From Paracoccaceae bacterium (lineage in GTDB: Bacteria > Pseudomonadota > Alphaproteobacteria > Rhodobacterales > Rhodobacteraceae): a stretch of DNA of 64,000 nt. The position numbers and the translations under genes are program-made. Shown piece after piece: positions 17,753-26,912 of the stretch. The stretch spans positions 62,001 through 126,000 of the forward strand of contig WGNF01000003.1 in the NCBI GenBank assembly GCA_016124615.1, given 5' to 3'. Position 1 is the first letter of the stretch. Each line of letters opens with the position of its first letter. The notes beneath the pieces were generated by a model that saw nothing but the letters and a program-made list of their open reading frames with translations, was not told where the DNA came from and searched no databases.

Positions 17753-18592
17753 TCAGCGCTGCCCGCGCGCCATGAAGGCGAGGCGTTCGAAAAGGTGCAC
17801 GTCCTGTTCGTTCTTCAACAGCGCGCCGTGCAGGCGGGGCAGCAGGGTCTTGCCGTCGCGCTTGAGATCGTCGGCCGTCAGATCCTCGGCCAAGAGCAGC
17901 TTCAGCCAGTCGAGCACCTCCGAGGTGGAGGGTTTCTTCTTCAGCCCCGGCGTTTCGCGCAGCTCGTAGAACTGGGTCAGCGCGGTGGTCAGCAGCGCCT
18001 CCTTGATGCCGGGATGATGGACGGCGACGATGGCGCGCAGGGTGGCCGGGTCGGGAAAGCGGATGTAGTGGAAGAAGCAGCGGCGCAGGAAGGCGTCGGG
18101 CAGTTCCTTTTCGTTGTTCGAGGTGATGATGACGATTGGGCGATGCCGCGCGCGCACGGTCTCGCCGGTTTCGTAGACGTGAAACTCCATCCGGTCGAGT
18201 TCCTGCAAGAGGTCGTTGGGGAACTCGATATCGGCCTTGTCGATCTCGTCGATCAGCAGCACCACCTTGCCCGGCGCCTCGAACGCCTGCCACAGCTTGC
18301 CCTTGCGGATGTAGTTCTTCACGTCATGCACGCGGGCATCGCCCAGCTGGCTGTCGCGCAGCCGGCTGACCGCGTCGTATTCGTAAAGCCCCTGCTGCGC
18401 CTTGGTGGTGGATTTCACATGCCACTCCAAGAGCGGCAGGCCAAGGCTGGCGGCGACCTGACGGGCCAGTTCGGTCTTGCCGGTGCCGGGCTCGCCCTTC
18501 ACCAGCAGCGGGCGTTCCAGCGTTACGGCGGCGTTGACGGCCAGAGTCAGGTCGTCGGTTGCGACATAAGCGGCAGTGGATTTGAATTTCAT
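17753..18592 (-). CDS. MoxR-family AAA+ ATPase
   Basis: 279 residues. Walker A GEPGTGKTELARQ is near residue 36, Walker B VVLLIDEIDKAD near 105, sensor 1 IITSNNEKELPDAFLRRCFF near 150, and a lid domain follows. This is the CoxD/MoxR class that partners CoxE-type VWA proteins; the probable partner is the VWA gene at 14908-16092. It is the first gene of the minus-strand group moxR-GNAT-(array)-small membrane protein-VWA. Confidence 0.9.
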   Translation of the reverse strand: MKFKSTAAYVATDDLTLAVNAAVTLERPLLVKGEPGTGKTELARQVAASLGLPLLEWHVKSTTKAQQGLYEYDAVSRLRDSQLGDARVHDVKNYIRKGKLWQAFEAPGKVVLLIDEIDKADIEFPNDLLQELDRMEFHVYETGETVRARHRPIVIITSNNEKELPDAFLRRCFFHYIRFPDPATLRAIVAVHHPGIKEALLTTALTQFYELRETPGLKKKPSTSEVLDWLKLLLAEDLTADDLKRDGKTLLPRLHGALLKNEQDVHLFERLAFMARGQR

Positions 18593-18628
18593 AACGCTTT
18601 TCGGGGCTTCCGTGGTTCGATTGAGACA

Positions 18629-18656
18629 GGACTAGCATAGGTTGAAATTGCCGCAA
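18629..18656 (-). promoter_or_regulatory. Possible promoter of the MoxR gene
   Basis: On the minus strand, TTGCGG (18656-18651) is followed after 16 bp by TAGTCC (18634-18629), 37 bp before the MoxR ATG. The -35 is reasonable for this group; the -10 is weak. Confidence 0.35.
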
Positions 18657-18771
18657 CCCCGACCGTCCCCTAGTGACAAGGCCAATCTGTTGGGGTATGG
18701 CAGCGCCCAAGAGGTGCCGGATGCCAGCCGACCAGATTTCAATTCAATCCGGACTGCAAGAGGGAGCAGAG

Positions 18772-19194
18772 ATGAAGGCCGAGGTCTTTCTTCCCGAAGA
18801 TTACCGCCCCGCCGAAGGCGAGCCGTTCATGAACGAGCGGCAGCTGGAGTACTTTCGTCGCAAGCTGATCGTCTGGAAGAACGATCTGATGACCGGCAGC
18901 CGCGAAACCATCGAGGGCTTGCAGGATTCCGCGCGCAACGTGCCCGATCTTGCCGACCGTGCCAGCGAGGAAACCGACCGCGCGCTGGAATTGCGCACCC
19001 GCGACCGGCAGCGCAAGCTGGTCTCGAAGATCGACGCGGCGCTGCGGCGCATCGAGAACGGCGAATATGGCTATTGCGAGATGACCGGCGAGCCGATCAG
19101 CCTGAAGCGGCTCGACGCCCGGCCGATCGCCACGATGACGCTGGAAGCGCAGGAAAAGCATGAGCGGCGCGAGCGCGTTCACCGCGACGACTAG
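18772..19194 (+). CDS. dksA: RNA polymerase-binding transcription factor DksA
   Basis: 140 residues. The ATG at 18772 follows AGGGAG with good spacing. A long coiled coil spans about residues 15-100 (LEYFRRKLIVWKNDLMTGSR onwards; the acidic tip lies in VPDLADRASEETD), followed by the globular tail GYCEMTGEPISLKRLDARP. The usual four zinc cysteines are reduced to one (C in GYCEMTG; T, and non-cysteine residues at the other sites), as described for the functional DksA of Rhodobacter sphaeroides. It works with ppGpp on the RNA polymerase secondary channel. Confidence 0.92.
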   Translation: MKAEVFLPEDYRPAEGEPFMNERQLEYFRRKLIVWKNDLMTGSRETIEGLQDSARNVPDLADRASEETDRALELRTRDRQRKLVSKIDAALRRIENGEYGYCEMTGEPISLKRLDARPIATMTLEAQEKHERRERVHRDD

Positions 19195-19281
19195 GACGGG
19201 CATCGCGGGGCCCACGGGGCCGGACGATCAGCGCCGGGGCCGAAAGGTTCCGGCGTTTTGCATGACACGAGGAGCAGGGCG

Positions 19282-20454
19282 ATGCTGATCGGGCAAAAGG
19301 TCACGGTGCTGGGTGGCGGCGTGGCCGGTCTGGCGGTGTCGATCGCGCTGGCCCGCCGCGGCGCGCAGGTCACCGTGCTGGAGCAGGCCGCCGAAATCCG
19401 CGAGGTTGGCGCCGGGCTGCAGATCAGCCCGAACGGCGTCGCGGTTCTGCGCGCGCTGGGGCTGGCCGAGGATCTGGATCGGCTGGGCACCAGGGTGGGC
19501 GCGGTCGAGCTGCGCGACGGGATCAGCGATGGCGCGGTGCTGCGGCTTGATCTGGCACGCCACCGGCCGCAGCAGGATTTCTACTTTCTGCACCGGGCCG
19601 ACCTGATCACGATGCTGGCGGCGGCGGCGCGGGCGTCAGGCGTGCAAATCCTGCTGTTGCAGCAGATCGAGGATGTCACGCTGGGCGACCATCCGCCGCG
19701 GCTGACCACGGCGCAGGGCGCGCTGAGCGAGGCGCCGTTGCTGATTGGCGCGGACGGGCTGCATTCCACGGTGCGCGCGGCGCTGAACGGCAAGGTGGCG
19801 CCATTCTTCACCCGTCAGGTCGCCTGGCGCGCGCTGATCCCCGGCCGGGCCGAGGATGCGCCGGTGGCCGAGGTCTTCATGGGGCCGGGGCGCCACATCG
19901 TCAGCTATCCGCTGCGCGGCGGGGCCTTGCGCAACATCGTGGCGGTGGAAGAGCGGCACCGCTGGGCCGAGGAAAGCTGGTCGGCGACCGATGACCCGCT
20001 GGCGCTGCAACTGGCCTTCGAACGGTTCGCGCCGCGCGTGCGCGGCTGGCTGGCGCAGGTCGAGGCGGTGAACCTCTGGGGCCTGTTCCGCCATCCGGTC
20101 GCCGCGCGCTGGCACGGGTACGGCACGGTGATCCTGGGCGATGCCGCCCATCCGACGCTGCCATTTCTGGCGCAGGGCGCCAACATGGCGCTGGAGGATG
20201 CCTGGGTGCTGGGCGCCGAACTGGCCCGCCACGACAGCCCCGAGGCCGCCTGTGCCGCCTATCAGCTGGCCCGGCAGGCGCGGGTGACGCGCATCGTTGC
20301 GGCTGCCACGGCGAATGCGCGCAACTACCACCTGCGCGGGCCGGTGCGCCCGCTGGCGCATCTGGGGCTGCGGCTGGGCGGCGCGCTGGCGCCGGGGCTG
20401 GCGTTGAAACGGTTCGACTGGCTTTACGACCACGATGTGACGGCGGTGGCATAG
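19282..20454 (+). CDS. FAD-dependent monooxygenase (salicylate hydroxylase-like)
   Basis: 390 residues. The ATG at 19282 is preferred over TTG 19258, as GAGGAG is 9 nt upstream. FAD motifs of class A flavin monooxygenases are present: VTVLGGGVAGLAVSIALARR near the N-terminus, the DG-type motif LLIGADGLHSTVRAAL near residue 160, and GDAAHPTLPFLAQGANMALED near 290. The closest group by appearance is salicylate / 3-hydroxybenzoate 6-hydroxylase and related aromatic-ring hydroxylases. No aromatic pathway genes flank it, so the substrate is open. Confidence 0.82.
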   Translation: MLIGQKVTVLGGGVAGLAVSIALARRGAQVTVLEQAAEIREVGAGLQISPNGVAVLRALGLAEDLDRLGTRVGAVELRDGISDGAVLRLDLARHRPQQDFYFLHRADLITMLAAAARASGVQILLLQQIEDVTLGDHPPRLTTAQGALSEAPLLIGADGLHSTVRAALNGKVAPFFTRQVAWRALIPGRAEDAPVAEVFMGPGRHIVSYPLRGGALRNIVAVEERHRWAEESWSATDDPLALQLAFERFAPRVRGWLAQVEAVNLWGLFRHPVAARWHGYGTVILGDAAHPTLPFLAQGANMALEDAWVLGAELARHDSPEAACAAYQLARQARVTRIVAAATANARNYHLRGPVRPLAHLGLRLGGALAPGLALKRFDWLYDHDVTAVA

Positions 20455-20459
20455 CCGCC

Positions 20460-20936
20460 TCAGGGCGCCAGCGGCAGCTCGGTGGTTTCCTTGATCTCTT
20501 CCATCACGAAACTGGCGGAAACATCGGCCAGCTCCACCCGCGCGACCAGCGCCTGATACAGCCGGTCGTAGCCCTTCACATCGGCAACGCGGGCGCGGAT
20601 CAGGTAATCCAGATCGCCGGTCATGCGGTAGGCGCCAAGGATCTGCGGCATGTCGCGGGTGGCGCGGGCGAATTTGTCCAGCCAGTCGGGGGCGTGGCGG
20701 TCGGTGCGGATCAGCATGAAGACGGTCAGGCCAAGGCCGATCGCCTCGGGGTCCAGCAATGCGACGCGGGCGCGGATCACGCCCGCCGCCTCCAGCATCT
20801 TCACCCGCCGCCAGACCGCGTTGCGCGACAGGCCGACGCGTGCGCCGAGTTCCTCCAGCGGCAGGTCGGCCTCGCGTTGCAGGGCGGCGAGGATCTTGCA
20901 ATCAAGGGTATCAAGTTTCTCCATATCGGCGATCAT
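20460..20936 (-). CDS. Lrp/AsnC-family transcriptional regulator
   Basis: 158 residues. An N-terminal helix-turn-helix (LDTLDCKILAALQREADLPL, then VGLSRNAVWRRVKMLEAAGV) is followed by a RAM ligand-binding domain (ILGAYRMTGDLDYLIRARV). The length matches the family. The start may be 20936 or an internal ATG at 20924; neither has a clear Shine-Dalgarno. It is divergent from the DUF6356 gene, with a perfect palindrome in the space between, likely its own operator. Confidence 0.9.
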   Translation of the reverse strand: MIADMEKLDTLDCKILAALQREADLPLEELGARVGLSRNAVWRRVKMLEAAGVIRARVALLDPEAIGLGLTVFMLIRTDRHAPDWLDKFARATRDMPQILGAYRMTGDLDYLIRARVADVKGYDRLYQALVARVELADVSASFVMEEIKETTELPLAP

Positions 20937-20938
20937 AG

Positions 20939-20953
20939 GTGGATATAATCCAC
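20939..20953. promoter_or_regulatory. Palindromic operator overlapping a consensus -10 upstream of the Lrp gene
   Basis: GTGGAT-ATA-ATCCAC (20939-20953) is a perfect inverted repeat, 3 bp before the first possible Lrp start. It contains TATAAT (20944-20949) in the plus direction, towards the gene at 21041. The form fits Lrp/AsnC autoregulation by occlusion of RNA polymerase. A matching -35 is not evident. Confidence 0.55.
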
Positions 20954-21040
20954 AAGAACAGCGGAAATAGCCTTAAATTTGTGAGCCATTCCCATGCCGG
21001 ATGGGTTATGATCCCGTTCAGGAAACACCACGAGGCAATG

Positions 21041-21247
21041 ATGATCGACCGGCTTTTTCTGGACCACCCGCGGTCCGTGAACGAAACCTATCTGCAACAC
21101 GCGGCCTTTGCCGGGCGCTTCTCGCTCGCGCTGTTCGGGGCCGCCTTTGCGGCGCTGGTTCATGCCGTGCTGCCCTTCGCGTTCGAGCGGACCGCCAGCC
21201 GCAAGGTGGCCGCGCTTTACGCGCGCACCCACAACCGGGGCCAGTAA
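21041..21247 (+). CDS. DUF6356-like small protein
   Basis: 68 residues from ATG 21041 (MIDRLFLDHPRSVNETYLQH); GAGG lies 6 nt upstream. A central hydrophobic stretch (FSLALFGAAFAALVHAVLPFAF) suggests one membrane segment, flanked by a conserved-looking DHPRSVNETY motif and ERTASRKVAALYART. I recall this as an alphaproteobacterial domain of unknown function (DUF6356). The stop TAA shares its last base with the ATG of the amidotransferase gene, so the two are translationally coupled. Confidence 0.7.
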   Translation: MIDRLFLDHPRSVNETYLQHAAFAGRFSLALFGAAFAALVHAVLPFAFERTASRKVAALYARTHNRGQ

Positions 21248-22041
21248 TGTGCCGCTGGGCCGCCTACACCGGCGCGCCGATCTTTCTTGAGGAAATCGTC
21301 AGCCGTCCCGGCCATTCGCTGATTGCCCAAAGCCATGACGCGATCGAGACCAAGACGGCGATCAACGCCGACGGTTTCGGCGTGGCGTGGTATGGCGAGC
21401 GCGAAGAGCCGGGGCTTTACCGCGACGTCTATCCGGCGTGGTCAGACCCGAACCTGCGCAGCCTGACCGCGCAGGTGAAATCGCACCTGTTTCTGGCCCA
21501 TGTGCGCGCCTCGACCGGCACCGCCACCAGCCGGAACAACTGTCACCCCTTCGCCGTCGGCCGCTGGAGCTTCATGCACAACGGCCAGATCGGCGGCTAT
21601 GACGGCTTTCGCCGCGACGCCGACATGATGATCCCCGACGCGCTTTACCCGCACCGGCGCGGCGCGACCGACAGCGAGGCGCTGTTTCTGGTCGCCCTCG
21701 GCGAGGGGCTGGACGACGATCCGTTGGGCGCGCTGGAACGGGCGGTGGCCCGCTTCGAGGCGCTGAGCCGCGCCAAGGGTCGCGCGCCGCATATCCGGCT
21801 GACGGGGGCGCTGTCGGATGGCCAGCGGCTTTACGCGGTGCGCTATGCCACCGACGACGCCGCCCCGACGCTTTATTACCGGTGGAGCGAGACCCGCGGC
21901 GGCATGGCCGTGGTGTCGGAACCGCTGGAAACCGGCGAATGCGGGTGGGAACCCGTTCCGGCCGGATCGTTCTGCGTATTTGATGGTGACAGTGTAAGAG
22001 TAGCCACCTTCAGGCCCGACCGCACCGCGGTCGCCGCCTGA
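21247..22041 (+). CDS. Class II glutamine amidotransferase domain protein (YafJ-like)
   Basis: 264 residues beginning MCRWAAYTGAP; Cys2 becomes the N-terminal nucleophile after Met removal. Supporting motifs: GFGVAWYG near residue 40, AHVRASTGTATSRNNCHPF near 80, and WSFMHNGQIGGYDGFR near 105, where asparagine and glycine form the oxyanion hole. No synthetase domain is attached, so it is a stand-alone NTN hydrolase-like amidase (YafJ type) with unknown acceptor. A clear terminator follows 11 nt after the stop. Confidence 0.82.
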   Translation: MCRWAAYTGAPIFLEEIVSRPGHSLIAQSHDAIETKTAINADGFGVAWYGEREEPGLYRDVYPAWSDPNLRSLTAQVKSHLFLAHVRASTGTATSRNNCHPFAVGRWSFMHNGQIGGYDGFRRDADMMIPDALYPHRRGATDSEALFLVALGEGLDDDPLGALERAVARFEALSRAKGRAPHIRLTGALSDGQRLYAVRYATDDAAPTLYYRWSETRGGMAVVSEPLETGECGWEPVPAGSFCVFDGDSVRVATFRPDRTAVAA

Positions 22042-22052
22042 AGCCACTCGGC

Positions 22053-22088
22053 GGGCCGCGTTCGTTCCGGACGCGGCCCGTTTTTTTG
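22053..22088 (+). terminator. Rho-independent terminator after the amidotransferase gene
   Basis: Stem GGGCCGCGT (22053-22061) pairs with ACGCGGCCC (22071-22079) around a 9-nt loop, followed by G and a run of seven or more T. The minus-strand side lacks a T-run after the stem, so it mainly serves the plus-strand gene in this convergent pair. Confidence 0.85.
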
Positions 22089-22089
22089 G

Positions 22090-23913
22090 TCAGTTGCCGC
22101 CGCTGCGCGATTGCCGCTTGCGCTCGATCGGGTCCAGATAGCGTTTGCGCATCCGCACCGCCTTGGGCGTCACTTCCACCAGCTCATCATCGTCGATGTA
22201 GGAAATCGCCTCTTCCAGGCTCATCCGCACCGGCGTGGTCAGGCGAACCGCTTCATCGGTGCCCGAGGCCCGCATGTTGGTCAGCTTCTTGCCCTTCAGC
22301 GGGTTCACGTCGAGGTCGTTATCCCGGCTGTGCTCGCCGATGATCATGCCTTCGTAAACCTGTTCCTGCGCGCCGATGAACAGCTTGCCGCGATCTTCGA
22401 GGTTCCACAGCGCGAAGGCGACCGAGGTGCCCGCTTCCATCGACACCAGCACGCCGACGCGGCGGCCCTGAATCGGCCCCTTGTGCGGCGCCCAGGCGTT
22501 GAAGATGCGGTTCAGCACGCCGGTGCCGCGGGTGTCGGTCAGGAACTCGCCGTGGTAGCCGATCAGCCCGCGCGAGGGCACGTGGGCCACGATGCGGGTC
22601 TTGCCGACGCCGGCCGGTTTCATCTCGACCAGGTCGCCCTTGCGCTGGCCGGTCAGCTTGTCGATCACGGCGCCGGTGTATTCGTCGTCGACGTCGATGA
22701 TGACCTCTTCGATCGGCTCCATCCGCTGGCCGCCTTCGTCCTTGAAGATCACGCGCGGGCGCGAAATCGACAGCTCGAAGCCTTCGCGGCGCATGTTCTC
22801 GATCAGCACGCCCATCTGCAATTCGCCGCGGCCGGCAACCTCGAAGGCGTCGCCGCCGGGGGTGTCGGTGACCTTGATCGCCACGTTGATCTCGGATTCC
22901 TTCATCAGCCGTTCACGGATGACGCGCGATTGCACCTTGGACCCGTCGCGCCCCGCCAGCGGCGAGTCGTTGATGCCGAAGGTGACAGAGATCGTCGGCG
23001 GGTCGATCGGCTGCGCGGGCAGCGCGGTTTCGATCTCGAGCGCGCAGAGCGTATCGGCCACGGTGGCCTTGGTCATGCCCGACAGCGTCACGATGTCACC
23101 CGCCTCGGCGACCTCGATCGGTGACTGGCTGAGGCCGCGGAAGGCGAGGATCTTCGAGACGCGGAACTGTTCGATCCGCTCGCCGGTGCGGCTGAGCGCC
23201 TTGATCGTTTCGCCCGCGCGCAGGGTGCCCGCTTCGACCCGGCCAGTCAGGATGCGGCCCATGAACGGGTCGGCCGACAGTGTGGTGGCCAGCATCTTGA
23301 ACGGCTCTGCCCGGTGCGCGATCTGCGCGGGGGCGGGGACGTGGCGCACGATCAACTCGTACAGCGCCGACAGATCCTTGCGCGGGCCGTCGAGTTCGGT
23401 ATCCGCCCAACCGGCGCGGCCAGAGGCGTAAAGGTGGGGGAAATCAAGCTGATGGTCGTCGGCGCCCAGGTTGGCGAAGAGGTCGAACACCTCGTTCAGG
23501 GCGCGGTCGGGTTCGGCATCCGGCTTGTCGACCTTGTTCAGCACGACGATCGGGCGCAGGCCAAGCGCCAGCGCCTTCGAGGTGACGAACTTGGTCTGCG
23601 GCATCGGGCCTTCGGCGGCATCGACCAGCAACACCACGCCATCGACCATGCTCAGGATGCGTTCCACCTCGCCGCCGAAATCGGCGTGGCCGGGGGTGTC
23701 GACGATGTTGATGCGCAGCCCGCCCCATTCGAGCGAGGTGCATTTGGCGAGGATGGTGATGCCCCGCTCGCGCTCGATGTCATTGCTGTCCATCGCCCGT
23801 TCGGCGACGGCCTGATTTTCGCGGAACGCGCCCGATTGCTTCAGAAGCTCGTCCACCAGCGTGGTCTTGCCGTGGTCGACGTGCGCGATGATCGCGATAT
23901 TGCGAAGGTCCAT
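22090..23913 (-). CDS. typA: Ribosome-associated GTPase TypA/BipA
   Basis: 607 residues. GTPase motifs: G1 AHVDHGKTT near residue 10, G2 with ERERGITI, G3 [15 protein letters not shown]4 [11 protein letters not shown]-like domains follow, then the BipA-specific C-terminal domain ([20 protein letters not shown] onwards). Acts in 50S subunit assembly and stress or cold adaptation. The end of the gene is convergent with the amidotransferase gene, separated by the terminator. Confidence 0.95.
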   Translation of the reverse strand: MDLRNIAIIAHVDHGKTTLVDELLKQSGAFRENQAVAERAMDSNDIERERGITILAKCTSLEWGGLRINIVDTPGHADFGGEVERILSMVDGVVLLVDAAEGPMPQTKFVTSKALALGLRPIVVLNKVDKPDAEPDRALNEVFDLFANLGADDHQLDFPHLYASGRAGWADTELDGPRKDLSALYELIVRHVPAPAQIAHRAEPFKMLATTLSADPFMGRILTGRVEAGTLRAGETIKALSRTGERIEQFRVSKILAFRGLSQSPIEVAEAGDIVTLSGMTKATVADTLCALEIETALPAQPIDPPTISVTFGINDSPLAGRDGSKVQSRVIRERLMKESEINVAIKVTDTPGGDAFEVAGRGELQMGVLIENMRREGFELSISRPRVIFKDEGGQRMEPIEEVIIDVDDEYTGAVIDKLTGQRKGDLVEMKPAGVGKTRIVAHVPSRGLIGYHGEFLTDTRGTGVLNRIFNAWAPHKGPIQGRRVGVLVSMEAGTSVAFALWNLEDRGKLFIGAQEQVYEGMIIGEHSRDNDLDVNPLKGKKLTNMRASGTDEAVRLTTPVRMSLEEAISYIDDDELVEVTPKAVRMRKRYLDPIERKRQSRSGGN

Positions 23914-23986
23914 GATCTCTGCCTATGTGCTGCGCCGCCGCGATAACCGAGGCGGCGCGAAAACGCCAGTGCTGAAAACGGCAAGG

Positions 23987-24042
23987 CCGGGGGGCTGTCT
24001 GCCCCCCGGACCCCCCGAGGATATTTGTCCCAAGATGAAAGG
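23987..24042 (+). repeat. Recurrent intergenic hairpin element, copy 2
   Basis: Stem CCGGGGGGC (23987-23995) with GCCCCCCGG (24001-24009), then ACCCCCCGAGGATATTTGTC and CCAAGATGAAAGGG. It lies between icd (3' side) and the start of typA on the minus strand, in the opposite orientation to both. It may terminate icd transcripts. Confidence 0.65.
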
Positions 24043-24051
24043 GCGGTGTGT

Positions 24052-25266
24052 TTAGCCCGCAAGCGCCTTGTTGAGGTACTCGTCCACCTTTTCGAGATAG
24101 CCCATCGTGGTCAGCCATTTCTGATCGGGACCGACCAGCAGGGCGAGGTCTTTGGTCATGTATCCATCCTCGACCGCCTGCACGGTGACCCGTTCCAGCG
24201 TTTCGGCAAAGCGTTGCAGGGCGGCGTTGCCGTCCAGTTTCGCGCGATGCTTGAGCCCGCCCGACCAGGCGTAGATCGAGGCGATCGAGTTGGTCGAGGT
24301 TTCCTTGCCCTGCTGGTGCTGGCGGTAGTGGCGGGTGACGGTGCCGTGGGCGGCCTCGGCTTCCACCGTCTTGCCATCGGGCGTCATCAGCACCGAGGTC
24401 ATCAGGCCGAGCGAGCCGAAGCCCTGCGCGACGGTATCGGACTGCACGTCGCCATCGTAGTTCTTGCAGGCCCAGACATAGCCGCCCGACCATTTCATCG
24501 CCGAGGCCACCATGTCGTCGATCAGGCGGTGTTCGTAGGTGATGCCGGCCTTCTTGAAGGCATCGGCGAATTCCTCGTCATACACCTTCTGGAACAGGTC
24601 CTTGAAGCGGCCGTCGTAGGCTTTCAGGATGGTGTTCTTGGTCGACAGGTAGACCGGCCAGCCAAGGTTGAGGCCGTAGTTCATCGAGGCGCGGGCGAAG
24701 TCGATGATCGACTCGTCGAGGTTGTACATGCCCATGACCACGCCGGCCGAGGGGGCGTCGTAGACCTCGCGCTCGATCACGGTGCCGTCGTCGCCGACGA
24801 ATTTCAGCGTGATCTTGCCCTTGCCGGGAAAGCGGAAATCGGTCGCCTTGTACTGGTCACCGAAGGCGTGGCGGCCGACGACGATCGGCCGGGTCCAGCC
24901 GGGCACGAGGCGGGGCACGTTCTTGCAGATGATCGGCTGGCGGAAGATCACGCCGCCGAGGATGTTGCGGATGGTGCCGTTGGGCGACTTCCACATCTGT
25001 TTCAGGCCGAATTCCTCGACCCGCGCCTCGTCCGGGGTGATGGTCGCGCATTTCACGCCGACGCCGTATTGCTTGATGGCGTTGGCGGCGTCGATCGTCA
25101 CCTGGTCGTTGGTGCGGTCGCGTTCCTCGATGCCGAGGTCGTAGTATTTCAGGTCGATGTCGAGGTAGGGCAAAATCAGCTTTTGCTTGATGAAGTCCCA
25201 GATGATGCGGGTCATCTCGTCGCCGTCGAGTTCAACGACGGGGTTCGCCACCTTGATCTTGGTCAT
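24052..25266 (-). CDS. icd: NADP-dependent isocitrate dehydrogenase
   Basis: 404 residues beginning [20 protein letters not shown]. This is the eukaryote-like (type II) homodimeric isocitrate dehydrogenase used by alphaproteobacteria. NADP-binding and catalytic residues are in [20 protein letters not shown] and in the [20 protein letters not shown] block. It converts isocitrate to 2-oxoglutarate in the TCA cycle. AGGAGAGG precedes the ATG. Confidence 0.97.
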   Translation of the reverse strand: MTKIKVANPVVELDGDEMTRIIWDFIKQKLILPYLDIDLKYYDLGIEERDRTNDQVTIDAANAIKQYGVGVKCATITPDEARVEEFGLKQMWKSPNGTIRNILGGVIFRQPIICKNVPRLVPGWTRPIVVGRHAFGDQYKATDFRFPGKGKITLKFVGDDGTVIEREVYDAPSAGVVMGMYNLDESIIDFARASMNYGLNLGWPVYLSTKNTILKAYDGRFKDLFQKVYDEEFADAFKKAGITYEHRLIDDMVASAMKWSGGYVWACKNYDGDVQSDTVAQGFGSLGLMTSVLMTPDGKTVEAEAAHGTVTRHYRQHQQGKETSTNSIASIYAWSGGLKHRAKLDGNAALQRFAETLERVTVQAVEDGYMTKDLALLVGPDQKWLTTMGYLEKVDEYLNKALAG

Positions 25267-25359
25267 GTCCTGGCCTCTCCTGCGGGGATTCGCTTTCGCG
25301 CGTGATAGCGGAAAAGGTGCAGCTTGGGAAGTGCGGTATGCGATTGCATACCGAACGGT

Positions 25360-25941
25360 TCAGCCACGCGCGGCGAACCACGCCCGCGCACGTTCGCGCA
25401 TCGCGTCCCACAGGCGGGGGGCGCCGCGGGCGACCTTCTGGCCGACCCGGGATTCCAGTTGCGCGAAGGTCACGCCATACTCGATCCACGAGCCGCCGCC
25501 CGAGGCGAGGTTCAGCCCCAGCGGCTGCACCCGGTCGAGCGCGCGGGCGAAAATGGCGTCGGGCGTCTCGCCCGCTTCGAACTCGTCCCAGAGCGCGCGG
25601 AAGGCGGCGCCCTGTTCGGGCGGCAGCAGGCCGAACAGCCGGGTGGCTGCGGCCTGTTCGCGCGCGGCCTGTGCGGCCTGATCGTGCGCCAGGTGAATCG
25701 GCATGTCGCCCGCGTCGATTTCCACCAGATCGTGCAGCAAGAGCATCCGGATCACCCGGTCGATGCTGACGCCCGGCGCGGCCTGATCGGCCAGCACCAA
25801 CGCATAAAGCGCGACATGCCAGGAATGTTCGGCGGAATTTTCCGGCCGCGCACCTGCCAGCACCGGGGTGGCGCGCAGGATGCCTTTCAGCCGGTCGGCC
25901 TCGTCCAGAAAGGCCAGTTGTCGGGCAAGGTTGTCCGTCAT
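25360..25941 (-). CDS. HD-domain phosphohydrolase (HDDC2/YfbR-like)
   Basis: 193 residues. HD metal motifs: NSAEHSWHVALYALVLAD (H...) near residue 35 and RMLLLHDLVEIDAGD (HD) near 66, with a later aspartate in FARALDRVQPL. This set matches the family of 5'-deoxynucleotidases/nucleotide phosphohydrolases. It overlaps the preceding 77-residue gene by 4 nt (ATGA), so both are translated together. Confidence 0.8.
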   Translation of the reverse strand: MTDNLARQLAFLDEADRLKGILRATPVLAGARPENSAEHSWHVALYALVLADQAAPGVSIDRVIRMLLLHDLVEIDAGDMPIHLAHDQAAQAAREQAAATRLFGLLPPEQGAAFRALWDEFEAGETPDAIFARALDRVQPLGLNLASGGGSWIEYGVTFAQLESRVGQKVARGAPRLWDAMRERARAWFAARG

Positions 25942-26171
25942 TCCGGCCGCTTGCCCGCGCGGAAGGCGCTGAGCGCCTCTTCCAGCGCGCGGCGGCCGCG
26001 GCGTTCGGCCAGCCGCATCCGGATCGAGGTCATGAACGCCTCCTGCAGGGTGGGCGAGAGCACGCCGACCGATTTGGAAACCTGTTCGTAAAACCGGTCG
26101 TCGCCCAGTTCATCGCAGGCGGCGAGTGTGTCGCGGGCGAGGTCGTCGGCAAGATCCTCGATGAAGCTCAT
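25938..26171 (-). CDS. Conserved small helical protein, function unknown
   Basis: 77 residues (MSFIEDLADDLARDTLAACD onwards), acidic N-terminal half and basic C-terminal half (MRLAERRGRRALEEALSAFR), predicted mostly helical, no membrane segment. It is in a tight minus-strand row: hydrolase gene (stop 8 nt upstream), this gene, then the HD gene overlapping by 4 nt. No function can be assigned. Confidence 0.65.
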   Translation of the reverse strand: MSFIEDLADDLARDTLAACDELGDDRFYEQVSKSVGVLSPTLQEAFMTSIRMRLAERRGRRALEEALSAFRAGKRPE

Positions 26172-26178
26172 GGCCGCC

Positions 26179-26832
26179 TCAGCGTGACGCCTCGCCGAGG
26201 CGACGTTTGACGTAGGTCGAGACCGAGGTGATCATCGTATCCATGTGAGGCTCTTCGAAGAAGTGGCCCGCACCCTCGATCTGTTCATGCGTGATGGTGA
26301 TGCCGCGCTGTTCGTGCAGCTTGTTCACCAGCGTCTGGGTGTCCTTCGGCGGCGCCACCCGGTCGGCGGTGCCGTTGATGATCAGGCCCGAGGCGGGGCA
26401 GGGCGCGAGGAACGAGAAGTCATACATGTTCGCGGGCGGCGCGACCGAGATGAAGCCGGTAATCTCTGGCCGCCGCATCAACAGTTGCATGCCGATCCAG
26501 GCGCCGAACGAGAACCCGGCCACCCAGCAATGCTTGGCGTTCTGGTTCATCGACTGCAGGTAGTCGAGCGCCGAGGCGGCGTCGCTGAGTTCGCCGATGC
26601 CCTGGTCATACTCGCCCTGGCTGCGCCCGACGCCGCGGAAGTTGAAGCGCAGCACGGTGAAGCCAAGGTTGTAGAACGCATAGTGCAGGTTATACACGAC
26701 CTTGTTGTTCATCGTGCCGCCGAACTGCGGATGCGGATGCAGGACGATGGCGATCGGCGCGTCGCGCTCTTTCTGCGGATGATAGCGCCCTTCGAGCCGG
26801 CCTTCCGGCCCGGGGAATATTACTTCGGGCAT
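26179..26832 (-). CDS. Alpha/beta hydrolase (conserved alphaproteobacterial type)
   Basis: 217 residues. The nucleophile elbow is GFSFGAWIG, the oxyanion region LHPHPQFGGTMNN near residue 32, the acid aspartate in INGTADRVAPP, and the histidine in EGAGHFF. The sequence resembles dienelactone-hydrolase/prolyl oligopeptidase-like small hydrolases that are widely conserved in this group. It is divergent from iscR, sharing the intergenic region with the iron-responsive promoter; whether it belongs to the iron regulon is unknown. Confidence 0.8.
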   Translation of the reverse strand: MPEVIFPGPEGRLEGRYHPQKERDAPIAIVLHPHPQFGGTMNNKVVYNLHYAFYNLGFTVLRFNFRGVGRSQGEYDQGIGELSDAASALDYLQSMNQNAKHCWVAGFSFGAWIGMQLLMRRPEITGFISVAPPANMYDFSFLAPCPASGLIINGTADRVAPPKDTQTLVNKLHEQRGITITHEQIEGAGHFFEEPHMDTMITSVSTYVKRRLGEASR

Positions 26833-26874
26833 CGCCTCGCCTGTCTTTCCTGCGACCGCCTCGCGCCGTCATTC

Positions 26875-26912
26875 TTGACGGATTTGCTCGGACAATCTAG
26901 AACCATTCCAAA
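26875..26912 (+). promoter_or_regulatory. iscR/suf promoter with overlapping iron-control-type palindrome
   Basis: -35 TTGACG (26875-26880), 17 bp, then TAGAAC (26898-26903) as -10. TCTAGAACCATTCCAAA (26896-26912) overlaps the -10 and resembles the Irr/ICE-type or Rhodobacterales iron box (TTAGAA-N3-TTCTAA-like). A bound repressor here would block initiation. The motif is imperfect in its right half. Confidence 0.5.
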
